A stretch of 64,000 nucleotides of DNA from Hygrophila difformis (taxonomy: Eukaryota; Streptophyta; Magnoliopsida; Lamiales; Acanthaceae): NCBI GenBank assembly GCA_030278955.1, contig JAOANR010000015.1, positions 37,356,487-37,420,486 on the forward strand, read 5' to 3'. Position 1 is the first letter of the stretch, and the number at the start of each line of letters is the position of its first letter. The notes beneath the pieces were generated by a model. That model saw nothing but the letters and a program-made list of their open reading frames with translations, was not told the DNA's origin and made no database searches. Positions 59,757 to 64,000 of the stretch are shown here, one piece after another. The position numbers and the translations under genes are program-made.

Positions 59757-59842
59757 GGCCTTTGTTTGCAAATAGTCTTCGGACTATTTTGCACACTTTC
59801 CTGGATCAATCAAGCCAGGATGAGATTGTAATTATTTGATGT
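59757..59842 (+). pseudogene. EFR3-like ARM-repeat protein fragment
   Basis: After a TTTCCAG acceptor the frame reads PLFANSLRTILHTFLDQSSQ, then DEIVII, then TGA, then Cys. It matches the conserved RPLF...TI.TLLDQ..QDE...GC block of plant EFR3-like (At5g21080-type) plasma-membrane scaffold proteins, with a stop in place of the Gly before Cys. Only this one exon is recognisable. Confidence 0.55.
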
Positions 59843-60253
59843 TATTTCTCTCTTTGATTTCGTGAACTATTTTTTAAAATTTTTTTTGGCGCTTCTACTT
59901 TTGAATTTCGTTGTAAATTTTGTGTTCATATAACTTAGATGAATATATAACGAATTTTTTATCTGCAATAACAGATTTCTGATGTGGTAATTTATCTTTT
60001 AATTTTGCAGAGCAAGAGGTCATGCTTCCCAACATAATTTGCAATCAAAAGTGCCAAATCTGATATCGTGAGTCTTCCTGGTTCGAACATCAACTCTGTT
60101 GATTTCATCCCTTTCTAGATTGTAGTTCTGATTTTTTAAGTTTGAAAGATTCCTTATCTATTAATTAAACTACTACTATTATTGATTATAATGTTTTCTT
60201 GCCCTTACTACTTAGATGTTACTAGGGTAATTGTTTTGGGACTCTTGCAACAG

Positions 60254-61657
60254 AAGATCCAAGAAGAGCAGATGGATAAGGTACATCATGTTGATGCTAA
60301 TCTTAAACACTGCGGTTTGATTAAAACCAAGTTAAGAGCTTTAGGATACTCATCTATGCTGAAATGGACCGTTTCAACTGATGAAGGTAGGAGACTCTAT
60401 GTGTAACTGAAAACACGTCGTGAGGTTGGCAATTATGGAATCTCTCTCTCTCCCAAAAAAAAAAAATAAAAACAAATTATTTCGGTTTCACTTATGGGTT
60501 CACAGTTGTATTATCGCACTGAGGAAAAGTATGAGAGGGAGAATTGCTCATGTTCTGGGTAAATATTCTTCTACTTCTTTTTATTTTTCCTGTTTCTTTT
60601 TCTTTTGTTTTCAGTGCAGTTATTATCATATATGCATTGTTTTATATAAAACTTTTGATCAGTTGGGCAGCATTTAGGTTAATGGGCTGGCACTGCTTGA
60701 TTGGTCCCTATGGATATGGATTTATTAAGACTACTATCATTTATTCGACTTTCAAATGTGGTTCCTGTGTGCTGTTAATAATGCGTGATATCCGTTGCGT
60801 GCTAGAGATGCTATGAACAAGAGTTTTTGCTTCAATTCTACATGGATCTTGTCCCGAATTTCACTGCTGCATTCTTTTCGTGAAACATGGGATTACAACA
60901 TTGATAATATACTTCTGAATACAAGTTGACAATGAATGTAAAAAAAGGATATGTACCTGAGCAACTTCTTACTGTCGCACTTTTTTTAGGTACACCATCT
61001 AATGTTGTTTTAAATCCAGCAATAGCTTGATGATGGCAGCCATGTGACGCCTGTTGTAAAAGATCTTGAATGTGTTTTGTTGCTTTCACGTGCAAGCGCT
61101 CCCATTAAATGATTCACTTGAATTAAAATGCATTCAAACTTTTTGCATTTTGACTTCACATTTTTCAATGAATTTTGCTTTTGTGTTTCTCTAAAAAAGT
61201 ATGGTATAATCATATATGAAGAAGTATGGTATAATCATATTTGAAGTATTTTGTGTTCAATGAATATTAATAGGACAATGTTTACCCCTCACTGGACTTG
61301 GAAAAAGTTTTATACTAAAATGATCTTTTAGTCCTTTTTCATCAAAATTACGACCCTTTCTTTCTAAATATTAAATGATAATATCCAACAACTCACTCTT
61401 TTAGCTTTTCAGACACTACTACACGTGTAATCTGTTCTGCAAATGGTTTTTGGATTCTCATTTACTGAAACTTTTCATACTTTACACTATTGTGTCTCAC
61501 TGTCATTGCATTACACAGAGGTTGCCTTACGTGTTTTTTTTTTTAGCCCTCTGCTGACCTTATAACTGCTATTTCTATCCTTTCTTCTCCAGGTAAGGTG
61601 CCAACTCGTGTTGCTCATCCTCCTAAGAGTACTTCAGAGAAGAGCAAATGGACGTAG
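60254..61657 (+). pseudogene. Unrecognised two-exon C-terminal fragment
   Basis: Exon 60,254-60,386 (KIQEEQMDKVHHVDANLKHC, GLIKTKLRALGYSSMLKWTV, STDE) splices in phase, through GT-AG sites, to 61,593-61,657 (GKVPTRVAHPPKSTSEKSKWT and stop). An upstream piece at about 60,014-60,069 (RGHASQHNLQSKVPNLIS) may belong to it. I do not recognise the family. The natural stop suggests a true C-terminus. Confidence 0.4.
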
Positions 61658-61758
61658 ATGAGGGTATTTGTTGTCTGCTGATTGGAATACCAGCATACAA
61701 TACAATATATTATCCATAATTTGATATGATTAAATTTGTCTCGCTATGATGGTGTCAG

Positions 61759-62655
61759 GTTGTAATCTAACCTTGGTATACACAAGGCCAATCTTTCCAA
61801 CTGGTGTTCATATTCCTCGTCCTTCCGATCATGTAAAATGGGAAGGTAGGGATCGTACTTTGATATGCCAATAGTTTTTTATTTAAAAAAAAATTGCTTA
61901 ATATCAAACTTTAGTGATATTCATATACTTATTTATCAAGTTTGTGCTGCAATGACTTGTCACTTACATTCAAGGTATTAAAATTGTTAGCAAATTTGTT
62001 TAGAATAGCATGCTTTATGCCCTGCCCCTCAAAACTAACATTAGTAATGCCTATGTTTGTAGGTTTTGAGGAGCCTCCTTAAGCCAACAGGATACAAGTG
62101 TTACTTGTGCAAGAGGGACCTCTCATTTACAGCTGAAGGCCATACTTTTCACGACCATTGCTTGCACATAACCACGCCTGAAGACCAGTTGAAAAATCCT
62201 CCATGCATTCCTTGTGCCATGGTCAGACCTAACTAACACTTCTTCATTCCTTGGATCTAATCTATTTGCATTGGAATTGGAGATAGATGAGATTATATTG
62301 CTAGAATTTTGGTTATTAGGGATCATATTTAACCAAAAAAAAAAGGAAATCTTTGAAGTGCTGGTTGAGCTGGCTATATAATTCATGAAACTATACATAT
62401 ACAAGGTTATTGCCCAAGCTCTGTCATGAGGGTTTTCGCACTGAAAGTGCATTTTGTTCATGTCACCCAAATGAAAGGTTTTGCTCTTTTTCATATCATT
62501 GCACAGTTTTTGTTAGCTCCTAAATATAGAGTTTATGGAACTTGTGTTATTTTTTTGTCAACTAACCTGGAAAAATTTACTGATATGCAGGCTTTAGGTT
62601 ATGTTTGTGGTGCTCAAGTTGTCCATCCTCCTGCACCTATTCATGGGCGTTTGAG
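61759..62655 (+). pseudogene. Unrecognised exons with a zinc-binding-like pattern
   Basis: Three exon-like pieces with GT-AG borders: 61,759-61,845 (CNLTLVYTRPIFPTGVHIPR), 62,063-62,221 (SLLKPTGYKCYLCKRDLSFT, then HTFHDHCLHITTP and PPCIPCAM) and 62,591-62,655 (ALGYVCGAQVVHPPAPIHGR). The middle and last join in frame. CYLC, HDHC and CIPC could co-ordinate zinc. The family is not recognised. Confidence 0.4.
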
Positions 62656-62816
62656 GTAAGATAAGTCAGTATTTAGTTTATTTCATACCTGATCCTTGAT
62701 CCTATAACGACATCTCTTCGCATAATACCTACAGGTTCAATTCTTTCATGCGTATTTCAAATGTAAGGTTTTATGTTCCTAATTTGTTTCCTGGTGGGAT
62801 TGGAGTCTGCAACATT

Positions 62817-62931
62817 AATTTCTGTGTATGACTACTTTGTAAACTATCGCAACATCGATTTACGATATTCTGGTGACTTGCCGTGCATTAATGTTGGAAG
62901 GCCAAAACGTCTGACATACTTCCCGGTTGAG
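62817..62931 (+). pseudogene. AGO4-clade Argonaute PAZ-region fragment
   Basis: The frame reads ISVYDYFVNYRNIDLRYSGD, then LPCINVGRPKRLTYFPVE, ending at a GTGGG donor. This is the conserved block at the end of the PAZ domain of AGO4/6/9-type Argonautes, which bind 24-nt siRNAs in RNA-directed DNA methylation. I found no flanking Argonaute exons (no MID or PIWI residues), so it is an isolated captured exon, not a gene. Confidence 0.75.
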
Positions 62932-63259
62932 GTGGGATTGCTACTTAGAATTGTTTTTATAAATTTGCATCCAAATCATATTGATTGGCATTGTGTAATC
63001 ACCTACTCAGTATTGAGTCCGGAGTTTATTTTTGATTGAATTATATGTTTTGAACTGAAAAAAGATTGTAATTTGGAGATCCACTTGCTTTTCTTTTTCT
63101 CTTTTGCTTTTAATTTATGTAAAGAAAATATTTTTATTCTAGATTCTGAAATTCTTCCAATCTGCCCCTCATTTCTCGAGCGGTTTCTCAACGTAATGAA
63201 ATCCCTGCAATTCCAAGCAATGTTGCACGGTTTGACGTAGCTTCCATTACAATAAACCA

Positions 63260-63284
63260 GGGTAGGGTGGGGGTGGGGTGGGGT
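63260..63284 (+). other. G-quadruplex-capable G-rich tract
   Basis: Plus-strand GGGTAGGGTGGGGGTGGGG and onward gives at least four runs of three or more G with 1-base loops, 86-110 bp before the kinesin start codon. The sequence can form a G-quadruplex; whether it affects transcription is unknown. Confidence 0.7.
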
Positions 63285-63369
63285 GGTGGTAGGGTTGAGG
63301 ACTGGGGTACCCACCAACCAATTTCTAGCAATTACAAGTTGGTGCCTACCTCTGTCATTCATAAATCAC

Positions 63370-64000
63370 ATGGCTTCCAAGAACCAGAACAAGGCTCCTT
63401 CCACTCCTGCCCAGGTAAGTTTTATTTTTTTACATATATTTATTATCCGTGTTTGATTACAAATGTGTGTTTTAGTTTTCTGGTGATGTTTTACAAGGAA
63501 AGTTTGCACTTTGCAAATATGTGGACAATGAATGCATTCAGCGATTCCTTTTCTTGAATTTGTTTCTTCTGGTTCTCATCGTTTTCAGAGCACGTTTATC
63601 ATTGATCAGGATTTCGAAAGAAGAACTGGAAACAGAAAAATGCCACCCAGCATTGGATTTGGGGTAAAGGCACAAACATGTCGTCATGCATTTACGGTAG
63701 TAAATGGGGGCCAAGATCAAGATCTGCCTCCCTCTGGTGGAAGTTTCAATGGTAGTGGGCCACCAAGTATTGCTGGTTCGGATTGTGGTAGCATTGCAAA
63801 TGCAAATTCAATTGAATTTACCAGACAAGATATTGAGGCGCTGCTTAGTGAGAAGATGAGAGTGAAGAGTAAATTCAACTATAAGGTATTCTATATTTGT
63901 GTTTGAAATTTTGGAGGATTGTTTGTATGCGTTACCTGGCTTTATGTTTAGTTTATACATTGGTGGTTGATTTTGGTGTTGCTGCAGGAGAAGAATGAGC
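63370..64000 (+). CDS. Kinesin-14 (ATK1/ATK3-like), N-terminal exons, runs off the window
   Basis: ATK-type kinesin-14s are minus-end motors that focus spindle poles in mitosis and meiosis. Exon 1 (63,370-63,414) encodes MASKNQNKAPSTPAQ, close to the ATK1 start. Exon 2 (63,589-63,885) encodes STFIIDQDFERRTGNRK, a Ser/Gly-rich stretch, then EFTRQDIEALLSEKMRVKSK, the conserved beginning of the stalk. Exon 3 starts at 63,988 with EKNE and continues past the edge. All splice sites are GT-AG and no lesion is seen. The motor domain is C-terminal in this class and lies outside. Because the DNA upstream is a mosaic of gene fragments, this could itself be a captured piece, but three clean exons favour a real gene. 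Confidence 0.8.

Overview
This window is plant nuclear DNA from a eudicot. The evidence is plant-type transposons of nearly every class, GT-AG introns, and pieces of plant-specific genes: a caffeate-type O-methyltransferase, a CPK10/30-type calcium-dependent kinase, an SDG40-like SET protein, an AGO4-like Argonaute and an ATK-type kinesin-14. I cannot name the species. The window reads as a heavily invaded intergenic region. The only possibly functional host gene is a kinesin-14 that starts at 63.37 kb and runs off the right edge.

Layout. 0-7 kb: a complete TRIM element with a 5-bp target-site duplication (TSD), a candidate Helitron (hairpin plus CTAG end on the minus strand) carrying a foldback MITE, and unassigned AT-rich DNA. 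7.08-12.05 kb: a structurally complete LTR retrotransposon on the minus strand that encodes only Gag (TR-GAG type). 12.2-13.3 kb: a second complete TRIM, an AAT microsatellite and a possible SINE. 13.5-28.9 kb: one old solo LTR related to the 7-12 kb element, split twice. The first split is a long-inverted-repeat (MULE-like) element that itself holds a 5.7-kb L1-type LINE. The second is an Athila-like Gypsy element without reverse transcriptase or integrase, whose right LTR holds a 615-bp inverted-repeat transposon. 28.98-35.49 kb: a minus-strand O-methyltransferase pseudogene broken by a 3.3-kb hAT transposon, a solo LTR and an intronic TRIM, with a frameshift and a nonsense codon as well. 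36.3-40.1 kb: the 5' part of a decayed Copia element, cut off by a CACTA end at 40,087. 40.1-48.7 kb: poorly classifiable repeats, including three different clusters of short dyad-symmetric motifs. 49.4-55.0 kb: a CPK10/30-like pseudogene with an SDG40-like fragment in place of its central kinase exons, ending just before a textbook Helitron 3' terminus at 55,000. 55-63 kb: a run of exon-like fragments from several unrelated genes, all on the plus strand with splice sites kept. 63.3-64.0 kb: the start of a kinesin-14.

No intact operational pathway is encoded. What ties the region together is insertion history: matching TSDs of the expected length date the insertions relative to one another (LINE inside a foldback element inside a solo LTR; hAT and solo LTR inside O-methyltransferase exons; CACTA inside Copia). 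The least ordinary parts are the plus-strand gene-fragment mosaic at 49-63 kb, which resembles Helitron gene capture, and the dyad-motif clusters at 40-48 kb. All assignments come from reading the sequence and from recalled family features; no database search was run.
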